A DNA stretch of 64,000 nt from Tistrella bauzanensis. Lineage in GTDB: Bacteria > Pseudomonadota > Alphaproteobacteria > Tistrellales > Tistrellaceae. Made by a program: the position numbers and the translations under genes. The notes under the pieces were generated by a model. It was given only the letters and a program-made list of their open reading frames with translations, did no database searches and had not been told where the DNA came from. Positions 35,089 through 44,161 of this stretch are shown piece by piece. Each line of letters begins with the position of its first letter. Position 1 is the stretch's first letter. The DNA is taken from positions 78,520 to 142,519 of the forward strand of contig NZ_BMDZ01000005.1 in assembly GCF_014636235.1 (NCBI RefSeq), read 5' to 3'.

Positions 35089-35240
35089 AGCCCTGCGCGA
35101 CGGTTGGCGGCCTTGACTTGATGTCGGTTTTACACGATCAACAGACACAACCGTGAAGCACACGGAATTGCGCGTAGAGCATGCCGCACATGCCGAATAT
35201 TATGCCTGTGGCCATATGCCGACGCGGCAGAATGGCCCCG

Positions 35241-35288
35241 CCGGCGGGGCAGCACGCCGGCGGAGCAGCACACCGGCGGGGCAGCACG
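35241..35288 (+). repeat. Three tandem 16-bp repeats upstream of acsA
   Basis: Units 35241-35256 and 35273-35288 are identical (CCGGCGGGGCAGCACG). The middle unit 35257-35272 differs at two bases. They end 45 bases before the start codon, so they lie in the untranslated leader or promoter region. Confidence 0.85.
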
Positions 35289-35332
35289 ATCGTGACCGGC
35301 ATGTACGCAGCGTCATCGAGGGGGAAACGACC

Positions 35333-37249
35333 ATGTCCGATCAGGCCGCAGCCAAGATCGCAGCGCTTCTGACCGTCACCGAACGCTTCAATCCGCCGGC
35401 CGGCGTCGTCGAGGCCGCCACCGTGCGCGATCCCAAGGCCTATGTCGCGGCGGCCAATGCCGACCCGCTCGGCTATTGGGACACGCGCGCGCGCAGCCTG
35501 GAATGGAGCCGCCCCTGGGACGAGGTCTGCCGGTTCGAGATGCCGAACCATCAATGGTTCGTCGGCGGCCGCACCAATATCTCGATCAACTGCCTGGACC
35601 GCCATATCGCCGCCGGCCGCGGCGACGCCAAGGCAATGACCTTCGTGTCCGAGAATGGCGACGAGCGCAGCTTCACCTATGCCGAAGTGCTGGCCCAGGT
35701 CAGCCGGATCGCCAATGGCCTGAAAAGCCTGGGCGTCGCACGCGGCGACCGGGTGGTGATCTATATGCCGCTGACGCCCGAGGGCGTGTTCTCGATGCAT
35801 GCCTGCGCGCGCATCGGCGCGGTGCATTCCATGGTCTATGCCGGCATGGGCGATGGCGCGCTGAAAAAGCGCATCCAGGACAGCGGCGCCAAGGTGGTGC
35901 TGGTCTCAGACGCCACCTGGCGCCGTGGCAAGGTGGTGGATCTGAAGGGCATCGTCGACCGGGCGCTGACCGGCGCCGATGCCCCCAAGGTGGATCATGT
36001 GGTGGTGTTGAGCCGCACCGGCCGCGAGGTTCAGGCCGGCGAGGTCGACTTCGCCGCGCTGATCGCCGACCAGCCGGATTTTATTGCCGCCGAAGAGATG
36101 GAGGCGGAAGATCCCCTGTTCATCCTGTACACCTCCGGCACCACCGGCGCGCCCAAGGGCGTGGTTCATGTCCATGGCGGCTATATGGTCGGCTGCGACA
36201 CCCTGATCCGAACGTTTTTCGGGGTGACGCAGGACTCGGTGTGGTGGTCGCTGTCGGATATCGGCTGGATCGTCGGCCATTCCTATATCGCCTATGGCCC
36301 GCTGCTGGTTGGCTGCCATCAGATCATCCGCGAGGGCACGCCCGATTATCCCGATGCCGGCGTCACCTGGGACGTCGTCGACCGTTTCGGTGTGACCGAG
36401 ATGTTCACGGCGCCGACCGCCGTGCGGATGTGGATGCGGTTCGGCACCGATTTCGTCAAGACATACAGCCGCCGCAGCCTGAAGGTGATGGCCTGCGCCG
36501 GCGAGCCGCTGAACCCTGAGGCATGGTCGTGGGCGCAGCGCGAGATTCTGTCGGATGACGGCGTGCCCTTCGCCCATTGCGTCGACAACTTCTTCCAGAC
36601 CGAAGTGGCGAACCCGATGCTGGGCACCTATCCGGCCATGGCGAGCCGCCCCGGCCGCGCCGGCATCGCCATGCCCACCCTGATCGCCCGCATCGTCGAC
36701 CCCGATACCGGCGCCGAGGTGCCCGCCGGACAGGGCGGGCTGTTCGTGGTGGAAAAGCCCCTGCCCTATATGCTGCGCACGGTGTGGGGCGATCCCGACC
36801 GTTATGCCAGCTATTGGTCGGAGCGCCTGGGCGGCTATGTCACCGGCGACCTGGCGGTGCGCGACGAGGAAGGCTATATCGCCCTGCTCGGCCGTTCCGA
36901 CGACGTGATCAACGTCGCCGGCCATCGGATCGGCACGGCCGATGTCGAAAGCTCGCTGGTCGGCAACCCCGCGGTCGCCGAAGCCGCCGTGGTCGGCCTG
37001 CCCGACGACCTGAAAGGTGAGCGGATCAAGGCCTTCGTGGTGGTGCGCGCCGGCCAGACCGGCGATGATGCGCTGGTGGCGAAGCTGATCGCCCATGTCC
37101 GCGAGGATCTGGGGCCGATCGCCCAGCCATCGGAACTGGTCATCGTGTCGAAACTGCCCAAGACACGGTCGGGCAAGATCATGCGCCGTCTGCTGAAGGC
37201 GCGCGAACTCGGCCTGCCGGAAGGCGACACCTCGACCCTCGACGACTGA
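35333..37249 (+). CDS. acsA: Acetyl-CoA synthetase family (AMP-forming)
   Basis: 638-residue AMP-forming acyl-CoA ligase that activates acetate, or possibly propionate or acetoacetate. It contains the N-terminal ACS domain (YWDTRARSLEWSRPWDEV), the P-loop FILYTSGTTGAPKGVVHVHGG, the SLSDIGWIVGHSYI segment, GYVTGDLAV and the lysine region KTRSGKIMRRLLKA with the conserved acetylatable Lys. GAGGGGG lies 8 bases before ATG 35333. A 700-bp region with repeats and palindromes lies upstream, and a second acyl-CoA synthetase follows. Confidence 0.87.
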   Translation: MSDQAAAKIAALLTVTERFNPPAGVVEAATVRDPKAYVAAANADPLGYWDTRARSLEWSRPWDEVCRFEMPNHQWFVGGRTNISINCLDRHIAAGRGDAKAMTFVSENGDERSFTYAEVLAQVSRIANGLKSLGVARGDRVVIYMPLTPEGVFSMHACARIGAVHSMVYAGMGDGALKKRIQDSGAKVVLVSDATWRRGKVVDLKGIVDRALTGADAPKVDHVVVLSRTGREVQAGEVDFAALIADQPDFIAAEEMEAEDPLFILYTSGTTGAPKGVVHVHGGYMVGCDTLIRTFFGVTQDSVWWSLSDIGWIVGHSYIAYGPLLVGCHQIIREGTPDYPDAGVTWDVVDRFGVTEMFTAPTAVRMWMRFGTDFVKTYSRRSLKVMACAGEPLNPEAWSWAQREILSDDGVPFAHCVDNFFQTEVANPMLGTYPAMASRPGRAGIAMPTLIARIVDPDTGAEVPAGQGGLFVVEKPLPYMLRTVWGDPDRYASYWSERLGGYVTGDLAVRDEEGYIALLGRSDDVINVAGHRIGTADVESSLVGNPAVAEAAVVGLPDDLKGERIKAFVVVRAGQTGDDALVAKLIAHVREDLGPIAQPSELVIVSKLPKTRSGKIMRRLLKARELGLPEGDTSTLDD

Positions 37250-37341
37250 TCCGCCCCCGATCGGCGGCGGCGGCCGCGCCGCTGCCGATCTGTTCGATAC
37301 GCCTGCCCTTCGTCAAGCGACACCACCGGAGACCACGCCCC

Positions 37342-38979
37342 ATGCCGGCCGACATCGCCCCGTCGAAATATGAGCGCGACCTGGACCGCAACCCGGCCAA
37401 CCACCAGCCGCTGACCCCGCTGTCGCTGCTGGAGCGCACCGCCGACGTGCATCCCGACCGCGTGGCCGTGATCCATGGCGACCAGCGCTGGACCTATCGC
37501 GACCTCTATGCCCGCTGCCGCCGGCTTGGCAGCGCGCTGAAGGCGCGCGGCATCGGCCGGGGCGACACGGTGTCGATCATGGCGCCGAACACGCCGGCGA
37601 TGCTGGAAGCACATTATGGTGTGCCGATGATCGGCGCGGTTCTGAACGAATTGAACATCCGCCTGGATGCCGAGGCCCTGGCCTTCATTCTGACCCATGC
37701 CGAAACCCGGGTGCTGCTGACCGACCGCGAGTTCAGCCCGGTGATCAAGGCGGCGCTCGACCTGCTGGACACGAAGCCGCTGGTTATCGACATCGACGAT
37801 CCGGCGATCACCCATGGCGATTTCCTGGGCGAGACCGAATACGAGGCCCTGCTGGCCGAGGGCGACCCGGATTTCGCCTGGCAGATGCCGGCCGATGAAT
37901 GGGAGTCGTTGTCGCTGGGCTATACCTCGGGCACGACCGGCGACCCGAAGGGCGTGGTCTACAGCCATCGCGGCGCCTGGATGAACGGCATCAACAACAT
38001 CCTGACCTGGGATCTGCCCAAGGGCGCGGTCTATCTGTGGACACTGCCGATGTTCCACTGCTCGGGCTGGTGCTTCCCCTATACCATGGTCGCCGCCGCG
38101 GGCACCCAGGTCTGCCTGCGCAAGGTGGAGGCGAAGGCGATCTTCGATGCCATCGCCACTAATCATGTCACGCATCTCTGCGGCGCGCCGACGGTGCTCA
38201 GCCTGCTGGTGCATGCGCCCGACGCGGTAAAGCGCAGCTTCGACCATACCGTGCACATGATGACCGCCGCCTCGGCCCCGCCGTCATCGGTGATTGCCGG
38301 CATGGAGGCGATGGGCTTCGAGATCACCCATGTCTATGGCCTGACCGAAGTCTATGGCCCGGTGGTCGTCTGCGAATGGAAGTCCGAATGGGACGAAAAG
38401 CCGCTGGAGGAACGCGCCCGGATCAAGGCACGCCAGGGTGTGCGCTACACCTTGCAGCAGGGGCTGATGGTCGCCGATCCTGAGACCATGGAACCGGTGC
38501 CGGCCGATGGCCAGACCATGGGCGAGGTGATGATGCGCGGCAACATCACCATGAAGGGCTATCTGAAGAACCGATCCGCCACCGAGAAGGCCTTTGCCGG
38601 CGGCTGGTTCCATTCCGGCGATCTGGGGGTCACCCATCCGGACGGGTATATCGAGCTGAAGGACCGGTCGAAGGACATCATCATCTCGGGCGGCGAGAAC
38701 ATCTCGTCGATCGAGGTGGAAGAGGTGCTCTATGGTCATCCGGCGGTGCTGGAAGCGGCCGTGGTCGCCCGACCGGACGAGAAATGGGGCGAAACCCCGT
38801 GCGCCTTCGTGACCCTGAAGCCCGACAGCACCGCCACCGAAGCCGATATCCGCGCCCATTGCGAAAAGCATCTGGCGCGCTTCAAGCTGCCCAAGACTTT
38901 CATCTTCACCGACCTGCCCAAGACATCGACCGGCAAGGTGCAGAAATTCGTGCTGCGCGAGAAGGCCCGCGCGCTCTGA
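37342..38979 (+). CDS. Medium/long-chain acyl-CoA synthetase (AMP-binding)
   Basis: 545-residue ligase that activates a carboxylic acid as its CoA thioester. It has SLGYTSGTTGDPKGVVYSH (P-loop), HVYGLTEVYGP, GWFHSGDLGV, and the C-terminal KTSTGKVQKFVLRE with the catalytic lysine. The opening NPANHQPLTPLSLLERTA is typical of the group containing fatty-acid and methylmercaptopropionate (DmdB-like) ligases. It lies 92 bases after acsA and ends before a two-way terminator. Chain-length preference cannot be read from sequence. Confidence 0.87.
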   Translation: MPADIAPSKYERDLDRNPANHQPLTPLSLLERTADVHPDRVAVIHGDQRWTYRDLYARCRRLGSALKARGIGRGDTVSIMAPNTPAMLEAHYGVPMIGAVLNELNIRLDAEALAFILTHAETRVLLTDREFSPVIKAALDLLDTKPLVIDIDDPAITHGDFLGETEYEALLAEGDPDFAWQMPADEWESLSLGYTSGTTGDPKGVVYSHRGAWMNGINNILTWDLPKGAVYLWTLPMFHCSGWCFPYTMVAAAGTQVCLRKVEAKAIFDAIATNHVTHLCGAPTVLSLLVHAPDAVKRSFDHTVHMMTAASAPPSSVIAGMEAMGFEITHVYGLTEVYGPVVVCEWKSEWDEKPLEERARIKARQGVRYTLQQGLMVADPETMEPVPADGQTMGEVMMRGNITMKGYLKNRSATEKAFAGGWFHSGDLGVTHPDGYIELKDRSKDIIISGGENISSIEVEEVLYGHPAVLEAAVVARPDEKWGETPCAFVTLKPDSTATEADIRAHCEKHLARFKLPKTFIFTDLPKTSTGKVQKFVLREKARAL

Positions 38980-39024
38980 GCCCCATTCACAGGCCAGACG
39001 TCCAGCCGGTGCGCCGCTCAACGA

Positions 39025-39058
39025 AAACCCCTGCCATCCATCCGGGCGGCAGGGGTTT
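39025..39058. terminator. Two-way intrinsic terminator
   Basis: AAACCCCTGCC (39025-39035) pairs with GGCAGGGGTTT (39048-39058). It is flanked by CGAAA on the left and TTTCG on the right, so it can stop both the acyl-CoA synthetase (+) and DUF465 (-) transcripts. Confidence 0.8.
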
Positions 39059-39185
39059 CGCGGGATCGCGGATCATCCATCCACCATCAGGCGGCCTTTC
39101 ATCGGGCCGGGCTGACGGCACCGTCGGGCAGGCCCGGCCTATCGCCGGGGCGCCGGACAGCCTGCGCTTGCGGGAGCTTCGCGGG

Positions 39186-39353
39186 TCAGTTGATCTCCAG
39201 GCGGGAAATCTCTTCCTTGAGCTTAAGCTTGTTGCGCTTCAGCTCGTTGATCGCCGTTTCATCGGGTTTGGGCCGGGTGTATTCGGTATGAAGCGCCTCT
39301 TCGAGTACGGCATGCTTGTGCTTCAAGGCTTCGACACGCGCCTGAACACTCAT
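39186..39353 (-). CDS. DUF465/YdcH family small protein
   Basis: 55-residue, highly charged helical protein: MSVQARVEALKHKHAVLEE at the N-terminus, then a helix NELKRNKLKLKEEISRLE. This is the DUF465/YdcH pattern of two antiparallel helices. Function unknown. GGAGG sits a few bases before the start. It diverges from ubiX. Confidence 0.9.
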   Translation of the reverse strand: MSVQARVEALKHKHAVLEEALHTEYTRPKPDETAINELKRNKLKLKEEISRLEIN

Positions 39354-39449
39354 GGACACCTCCGTTGCGTAACACCATCTTGAGGTCGACCAGCCCGGCG
39401 TGAACCAGTCTGCATCGACAGGGGCGATCCCACAGAAAGTTACGTGGAT

Positions 39450-40115
39450 ATGACAGCGGACGGCTTCAACCCCCCTTGTGACGATCCCGTGTCGGCAACG
39501 AATGGCAAGGCTGCGGCCAGCATGCCCGGCGCTGTGCCACAGCGGCTCATCGTCGGCATCAGTGGCGCATCCGGCGTCATCTATGGCATTCGCCTGCTTG
39601 AGATTTTGCGCGACCTCGGCATCGAGAGCCATCTGGTGCTGAGCAAGGCGGCCGAGATGACCATCGCCTATGAAACCGACCGTCGGGTGGCCGATGTAAA
39701 GGCGCTGGCCGATGCGGTTCACGATCCGCGCGATGTGGGGGCCGCCATCTCCAGCGGGTCGTTCCGCACCATGGGCATGGTGGTGGCGCCCTGTTCGATC
39801 CGCAGCCTTTCGGAGATCGCCTATGGCAACACCACCGGCCTGCTCAGCCGCGCCGCCGACGTGGTGCTGAAGGAACGCCGGCGGCTGGTGCTGATGGTGC
39901 GGGAAACGCCGCTGCATCTGGGCCATCTGCGGGCGATGACCCAGGCGGCCGAGGCCGGCGCGATCATCGCACCACCGGTGCCGGCCTTTTATGCCCGCCC
40001 CGCCAGCCTGGCCGATCTGGTCGACCACACGGTGGGCCGGGTGCTGGACCTGTTCGACATCGACAGTGGCGGCGTGAAGCGCTGGGGTGAGGCGGCGGGG
40101 CCGCGCGCGGAATAG
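39450..40115 (+). CDS. ubiX: Flavin prenyltransferase UbiX
   Basis: Makes prenylated FMN, the cofactor of UbiD-type decarboxylases used in ubiquinone synthesis. The 221-residue protein has an about 30-residue leader, then LIVGISGASGVIYGIRLL (FMN site), SSGSFRTMGMVVAPCS and RRLVLMVRETPLHL, all UbiX hallmarks. ATG 39450 was preferred to GTG 39444, two codons earlier; both follow AGAAAG. No ubiD is in the window. The stop is 9 bases from that of the convergent dioxygenase gene. Confidence 0.93.
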   Translation: MTADGFNPPCDDPVSATNGKAAASMPGAVPQRLIVGISGASGVIYGIRLLEILRDLGIESHLVLSKAAEMTIAYETDRRVADVKALADAVHDPRDVGAAISSGSFRTMGMVVAPCSIRSLSEIAYGNTTGLLSRAADVVLKERRRLVLMVRETPLHLGHLRAMTQAAEAGAIIAPPVPAFYARPASLADLVDHTVGRVLDLFDIDSGGVKRWGEAAGPRAE

Positions 40116-40123
40116 CCTCCGGC

Positions 40124-41071
40124 TCAATGTTCCGGCTGGGCCTGCGCACCTTCGGGCAGCAGAACCGGCCGGTCGCCGGCAACCGTGCTGCGATACATCT
40201 CTCGCCGGGCGCCTTGATAGTCGCCGATCGGCAGATGCAGCACCGACCGGTTGTCCCAGATGGTCAGGGTGCCCGGTTCCCAGCGCAGCCGGCAGGTGAA
40301 GCGCGGATCGATCGACAGGTCGAACAGATAGCCGAGCAGGGCCTGCGCCTCCGGCTCGTTGAAGCCGTCGATGCCGATGGTATAGGCGGCGCTGACATAC
40401 AAGGCCCTGCGCCCGGTTTCGGGATGTGTGCGGATGATCGGATGGGTGCGGGTGTCCATGGCGGTTTCGCTGACCACGATCTCCATGTTCGGCAACCGGT
40501 CGGCCATGGCGCCGCGTGCCGCCGGGCTGTAGCCGCGCCGGGCGCTGTGCACCCCCATCAACGGTTCCAGCATCCGCACCATCGCGGGGCTCAACGCCTC
40601 ATAGGCGCGCTGCATGCTGGCGAACATGGTGTCGCCGCCCCAGGCCGGAATATCCTGGCCATAGAGCAGGGTGAAGGCCGGCGGTGTATCCAGGAACGAC
40701 CAGTCGCTGTGCCAGGCCTCGCCGAACACATTCGGGTGTTCCTCATCAGCTTCCTTCAGCAGCCGCAGCACATTGGCGAAGCCCGGCATCGGCTTGACAT
40801 AGGGGTCTTCGCCAAAGGCTCCGAAGCGGCTGGTCACTGCTTCCAGCCCCGCCGGATCGAGCTGCTGGCCACGAATGGCCACCACCTGATGATGCACCAG
40901 TGCCGCACGCAGATCGTCGAGCGCATCGTCTGATGCCGTCGCCACGTCGATGCCGGCGATGTCGGCGCCAAGCGCCCCGGTCATCGGGCGGATGGTGAAA
41001 TGGGGCGATGTCACCGGCCGGTTGCTGGCGGCAGACGGCGGTTTGGACGTGAAGAACGGTCCTGCATTCAT
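40124..41071 (-). CDS. TauD/TfdA-family 2-oxoglutarate dioxygenase
   Basis: 315-residue Fe(II)/2-oxoglutarate oxygenase. The TauD core has RPMTGALGADIAGIDV, His121-x-Asp123 (AWHSDWSF), the distal His in SVLHLPIGDY and the 2-oxoglutarate-binding arginine in REMYRST. Known members oxidise taurine, alkyl sulfates, 2,4-D and other acids. GGGAGG precedes ATG 41071. It diverges from an AraC regulator 184 bases away, which probably controls it. No sulfonate importer is adjacent, so taurine is not assured. Confidence 0.88.
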   Translation of the reverse strand: MNAGPFFTSKPPSAASNRPVTSPHFTIRPMTGALGADIAGIDVATASDDALDDLRAALVHHQVVAIRGQQLDPAGLEAVTSRFGAFGEDPYVKPMPGFANVLRLLKEADEEHPNVFGEAWHSDWSFLDTPPAFTLLYGQDIPAWGGDTMFASMQRAYEALSPAMVRMLEPLMGVHSARRGYSPAARGAMADRLPNMEIVVSETAMDTRTHPIIRTHPETGRRALYVSAAYTIGIDGFNEPEAQALLGYLFDLSIDPRFTCRLRWEPGTLTIWDNRSVLHLPIGDYQGARREMYRSTVAGDRPVLLPEGAQAQPEH

Positions 41072-41255
41072 GGTTTTGATCCTCCCTTCGACGAACCGGG
41101 CTTGCAGCCGGCTTTCCCATGAAGTTTGCAACCGAGGGTCGGTCCACACCATGTCGTGATCGGCCGCGTTCTTGATCTTTCCGGCCAGATCGACCCTTAA
41201 TGACAAGGCGCGGCCTGAGGCACGCGTCAGACCGGCAACCGCAGGAAGGCATGGC

Positions 41256-42347
41256 ATGACGATTCCCGCCGGCGATCGCCGCGACCCTGTGGGGGTGATC
41301 AACATCCTGGCGATGGCATCGGAACGGGGCGTGGATACCGCAAGGCTTGCCGCCACGGCCGCGATTGACCCATCCGGTCTGGACGCGCCCGGCGCCCATG
41401 TCCTGGCCTGGCAGGAACTGGCGATGATCGAGGCGCTGGTTGCCGCCCTGCCGGGGCTCGACCCTGCGGCTGCCGGGCTTGAAGCCGGCCTGCGCTATCG
41501 CGTCTCGGCGTTCGGATTGTTCGGCTGGGCGATGTTGACCCGCCCCACGCTGGGTGACGCGCTATCGCTGTGGGGCCGCCTGCCGACGCTGGGCCTGTCG
41601 TTCAGCGCGATCACGGTCAGCATGACACCGGCGGCACTGGACTTCACCCTCGACGACCGGCCGCTGCATGCGCTGGCGCCGCCCGTGCATCGCTTCCTGG
41701 TGGCGCGCGGGCTGGTGTCGACCGCGGTTCTGGTCGCCGACCTTCTGGGCGAGGCTGTTCGCCCGGACATGGCGCGCAGCGCGCTGACCCTGCCCCGCGA
41801 TCCAAACCTGCAAGACCGGTTCATGGCGGTTCTGGGGCCGGCGCTTATCTTCGACGACAATGCCACGGCACGGCCCGCGCACCGGCTGCGCTATTCAGGC
41901 GACCTGCCGCCACGCGCCCTGCCGCTGGCCCATCCGGCCGCGACCCGCGCGGCTGAGCGGGCATTTCTGGCCGAAGCCGCGCATCGTGGCGCGGCCGGGC
42001 CGGTTGCGGCGCTGAAGGTTCTGCTCCGCGACGTGACCGATGGCCTGCCGCCGGCGGATCTTGGCACCGCCGCGCGCCGCCTGGCCTTGTCGGAACGCAG
42101 CCTGCGCCGACGGTTGGCCGAAGCCGGCACAGGCTTTCGTCAGGAACGCGACGCAGCCCTGGCCGAACGCGCCCGCCGGCTGCTGATACTCGATGGACTG
42201 ACGGTCGATGCCACCGCAGCCCGGCTGGGTTATGCCGATGCGGCGGCGTTCTCGCGCGCCTTCAGACGCTGGACCGGTGACGCCCCGGGACGTTTCGCCC
42301 GCGCTCAACCCCGCCGGTCGACCACAACCGCATCCTCGACTACATAA
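41256..42347 (+). CDS. AraC-family regulator (OruR-like, arabinose-binding-type N-terminus)
   Basis: 363-residue regulator. The long N-terminal domain (GVDTARLAATAAIDPSGL, EAGLRYRVSAFGLFGWAMLT) is that of OruR/ArgR-type AraC proteins. The C-terminal helix-turn-helix pair is DLGTAARRLALSERSLRRRL and DATAARLGYADAAAFSRAF, followed by WTGDAPGRFAR. AGGAAGG lies 6 bases before ATG 41256. It is divergent from the TauD-family gene. Its last 43 bases overlap the end of the convergent Dabb gene, and the overlapping C-terminal residues (RRSTTTASSTT) are outside the fold. Confidence 0.88.
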   Translation: MTIPAGDRRDPVGVINILAMASERGVDTARLAATAAIDPSGLDAPGAHVLAWQELAMIEALVAALPGLDPAAAGLEAGLRYRVSAFGLFGWAMLTRPTLGDALSLWGRLPTLGLSFSAITVSMTPAALDFTLDDRPLHALAPPVHRFLVARGLVSTAVLVADLLGEAVRPDMARSALTLPRDPNLQDRFMAVLGPALIFDDNATARPAHRLRYSGDLPPRALPLAHPAATRAAERAFLAEAAHRGAAGPVAALKVLLRDVTDGLPPADLGTAARRLALSERSLRRRLAEAGTGFRQERDAALAERARRLLILDGLTVDATAARLGYADAAAFSRAFRRWTGDAPGRFARAQPRRSTTTASSTT

Positions 42348-42619
42348 TCGGCGACCACGCGCATGTCGCGCAGATGCCGGACCCGGCCGATCGATTCCGC
42401 ATACAGCGGATCGGCCTTATAGGCCGCCAGCGCCGCCTCGTCGTCGAACTCGGCATAGACGATGACATCGACATCCGATGACAACGCGTCACGCCTGGTG
42501 TTCAGCCCCACTTCAAAGCGGCGGGCATGGCTGATCCCGCCCAGAACCGCCAGCCCGTCGCGGATCGCCGGCACATCCGCCGCATTCCTGGCATTGAACA
42601 TCACGATATGGCGGATCAT
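42305..42619 (-). CDS. Dabb (stress-responsive A/B barrel) protein
   Basis: 104-residue Dabb-fold protein: MIRHIVMFNARNAADVPAIRDGL, then FEVGLNTRRDALSSDVDVIVY and EFDDEAALAAYKADPLY. Such dimeric alpha/beta barrels bind small ligands; function here unknown. It overlaps the convergent AraC gene by 43 bases at the 3' end. Confidence 0.85.
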   Translation of the reverse strand: MIRHIVMFNARNAADVPAIRDGLAVLGGISHARRFEVGLNTRRDALSSDVDVIVYAEFDDEAALAAYKADPLYAESIGRVRHLRDMRVVADYVVEDAVVVDRRG

Positions 42620-42732
42620 GGGTCACGGGCCTCTCGTCTGGGCAGTCTGTCGGGGATGCGCGGTCAGATATGCTCCCTGTTGCGGAGCACCACCCGGCCG
42701 CGAACCATATGCCCGTCAGCCGCAGATCGGCA

Positions 42733-42767
42733 CAACAAAAAACCGCCGCTCCGGCCGGAGGGCGGTT
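42733..42767 (-). terminator. Intrinsic terminator of rpsU
   Basis: On the minus strand AACCGCC and GGCGGTT (42761-42767 and 42741-42747) enclose a CTCCGG/CCGGAG inner stem, followed by TTTTTTGTTG. This is a strong rho-independent terminator downstream of rpsU. Confidence 0.9.
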
Positions 42768-42856
42768 CTTCGTCATGGCTGGCTGCGGTGCATCGCTTCG
42801 GGATCGGGCCGATCCGGCATCGCCTCAAACCATCGGGCGCGGCAAGCGCCTGCTGC

Positions 42857-43063
42857 TTAGAGCAGACCTTCGCGCTGCGCGCGCTTCAGCGCGAGCTTGC
42901 GGGCCCGACGAATGGCCTCCGCATCCTCACGGGCGCGCTTCTCCGACGGCTTTTCGTAATGCCGACGCATCTTCATCTCGCGAAAAATGCCTTCGCGCTG
43001 CATCTTCTTCTTAAGCGCACGAAGCGCCTGGTCGACGTTGTTGTCGCGAACGATGACCTGCAC
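42857..43063 (-). CDS. rpsU: 30S ribosomal protein S21
   Basis: 68-residue basic small-subunit protein: [20 protein letters not shown], then [20 protein letters not shown] and the ending KRAQREGLL, matching alphaproteobacterial S21. The only sensible start is GTG 43063 (read as Met-Gln-Val-Ile). A strong intrinsic terminator lies downstream. Confidence 0.95.
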   Translation of the reverse strand: MQVIVRDNNVDQALRALKKKMQREGIFREMKMRRHYEKPSEKRAREDAEAIRRARKLALKRAQREGLL

Positions 43064-43393
43064 CAAGTCTACACCCGTCTGTTCAGTCGATTGAAACCCG
43101 GTCCGGACGCATCGATCGTCCGGGCCCGTCGCGAGACACCGCGACAGACACGCCCGTCGAAACATTCGGCGACCGTCGGCCGGCCTTTCCTATAGAGGCG
43201 GCTGGCGAAAGTCAAACCGATTCAATCGTTCAGAGAAACGAAAGCCGGCACGAGGAGCCCTCCGGCTTCCCGTCCCGAATTGTCGGCGGCGTGCGCGTTT
43301 GTTCAAAAGGGAGTATATGGGATCGGGCTGGCGCATTCAAGCGTGGCGACTGCACCCAGATCACTCAGGATCATATCGGAGGAACCCCGCCCG

Positions 43394-44110
43394 ATGTCAC
43401 CCGCCCCCACCACCGACGCACCAGTCACCGACGCACCTGCCACCGACGCGACTGGCCGGCTGAGCCTGTGGCTGCGCGATCGGAGCGAGCCCGACTGGTC
43501 GGCCGCCGTGGCGCATCGTTTCACCGGAGAGCTGATCGCCGGCACCGTCGCCGATGACGTGATGCGCCGCTATCTGATCCAGGATCACCGGTTCGTCGAC
43601 AGTTTCGTGGCCCTGCTGGGGGCGGCGATCGCGGCAGCCGACCGGTTCGATGCGCGTATTCCGCTCACCCGCTTCGCGGCGATGGTCACCAGCGACGAGA
43701 ACGACTATTTCCTGCGCGCATTCGATGCGCTGGGCGTGACGGAGGCCATGCGCCGAGACACACCCGACCATTCCGCCACCACCGCCTTTCAGGCGCTGAT
43801 GACCGAGGCCCGGCTGACAGCCGATTACCCCTGCTGTCTGGCGGTGCTGGTTGTGGCGGAATGGAGCTATCTGACCTGGGCCGCCCGCGCCGATGGCCGG
43901 CTGCCCGACCGGTTCGAGCATGCGGAATGGATCACCCTGCACGACAACCCGTTCTTCCGGGACTTTGTGGGCTGGCTGGTCTCGGAACTCGACCGTGTCG
44001 GCCCCACTTTGGATGATGACGCCCGTGCGCGGGTAGAGGATCTGTTCCGCCGCGCGGTTGCGGCCGAACGGGCTTTTTTCGACGCCGCCTATCAGAACGG
44101 CCGGGATTGA
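43394..44110 (+). CDS. tenA: TenA/THI-4-like protein
   Basis: 238-residue all-helical protein of the TenA family, which salvages thiamine pyrimidine breakdown products. YLIQDHRFVDSFVALL provides the expected Asp and aromatic residues, and AVAAERAFFDAAY the late Glu. However, the position of the catalytic Cys of TenA_C (LPCxWxY) reads VVAEWSY, so this is a Cys-less, TenA_E-like or altered enzyme. The first about 20 residues come from three 15-bp repeats (TDAPV-TDAPA-TDATG). GAGGAA lies about 10 bases before ATG 43394. No TPP riboswitch is seen. Confidence 0.8.
   Translation: MSPAPTTDAPVTDAPATDATGRLSLWLRDRSEPDWSAAVAHRFTGELIAGTVADDVMRRYLIQDHRFVDSFVALLGAAIAAADRFDARIPLTRFAAMVTSDENDYFLRAFDALGVTEAMRRDTPDHSATTAFQALMTEARLTADYPCCLAVLVVAEWSYLTWAARADGRLPDRFEHAEWITLHDNPFFRDFVGWLVSELDRVGPTLDDDARARVEDLFRRAVAAERAFFDAAYQNGRD
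43412..43456 (+). repeat. Three 15-bp repeats in the TenA-like N-terminus
   Basis: Units at 43412-43426, 43427-43441 and 43442-43456 all begin ACCGACGC and encode TDAPV, TDAPA and TDATG. This is a short in-frame tandem expansion in a disordered leader. Confidence 0.8.
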
Positions 44111-44161
44111 CGCGCTGGCGCGTGCCAACCGCCCGGAACCGACCGCCATGGGAGCTAGTTG

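Larger units (their letters stand above)
34630..35332. other. 703-bp intergenic region before the acetyl-CoA synthetase gene
   Basis: Long non-coding stretch between the MFS gene and acsA. It holds a 10-bp perfect hairpin (34805-34831), an AT-rich block with overlapping palindromes (34935-34957), a 12-bp GC stem (35054-35088), a TTGACT at 35113 that could be a -35 box, and three 16-bp tandem repeats (35241-35288). No convincing small protein was seen. Confidence 0.55.

Noticed and set aside
35241-35288. CRISPR array
   Set aside because: Repeats are directly adjacent without spacers, and there are only three units of 16 bp with no cas genes.
40124-41071. Taurine dioxygenase tauD with certainty
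   Set aside because: The fold is right, but there is no tauABC importer and an AraC regulator is adjacent instead. The substrate is left open.
43166-43393. TPP riboswitch upstream of the TenA-like gene
   Set aside because: No CTGAGA thi-box or matching helices were seen; the region is the rpsU promoter side and a short leader.
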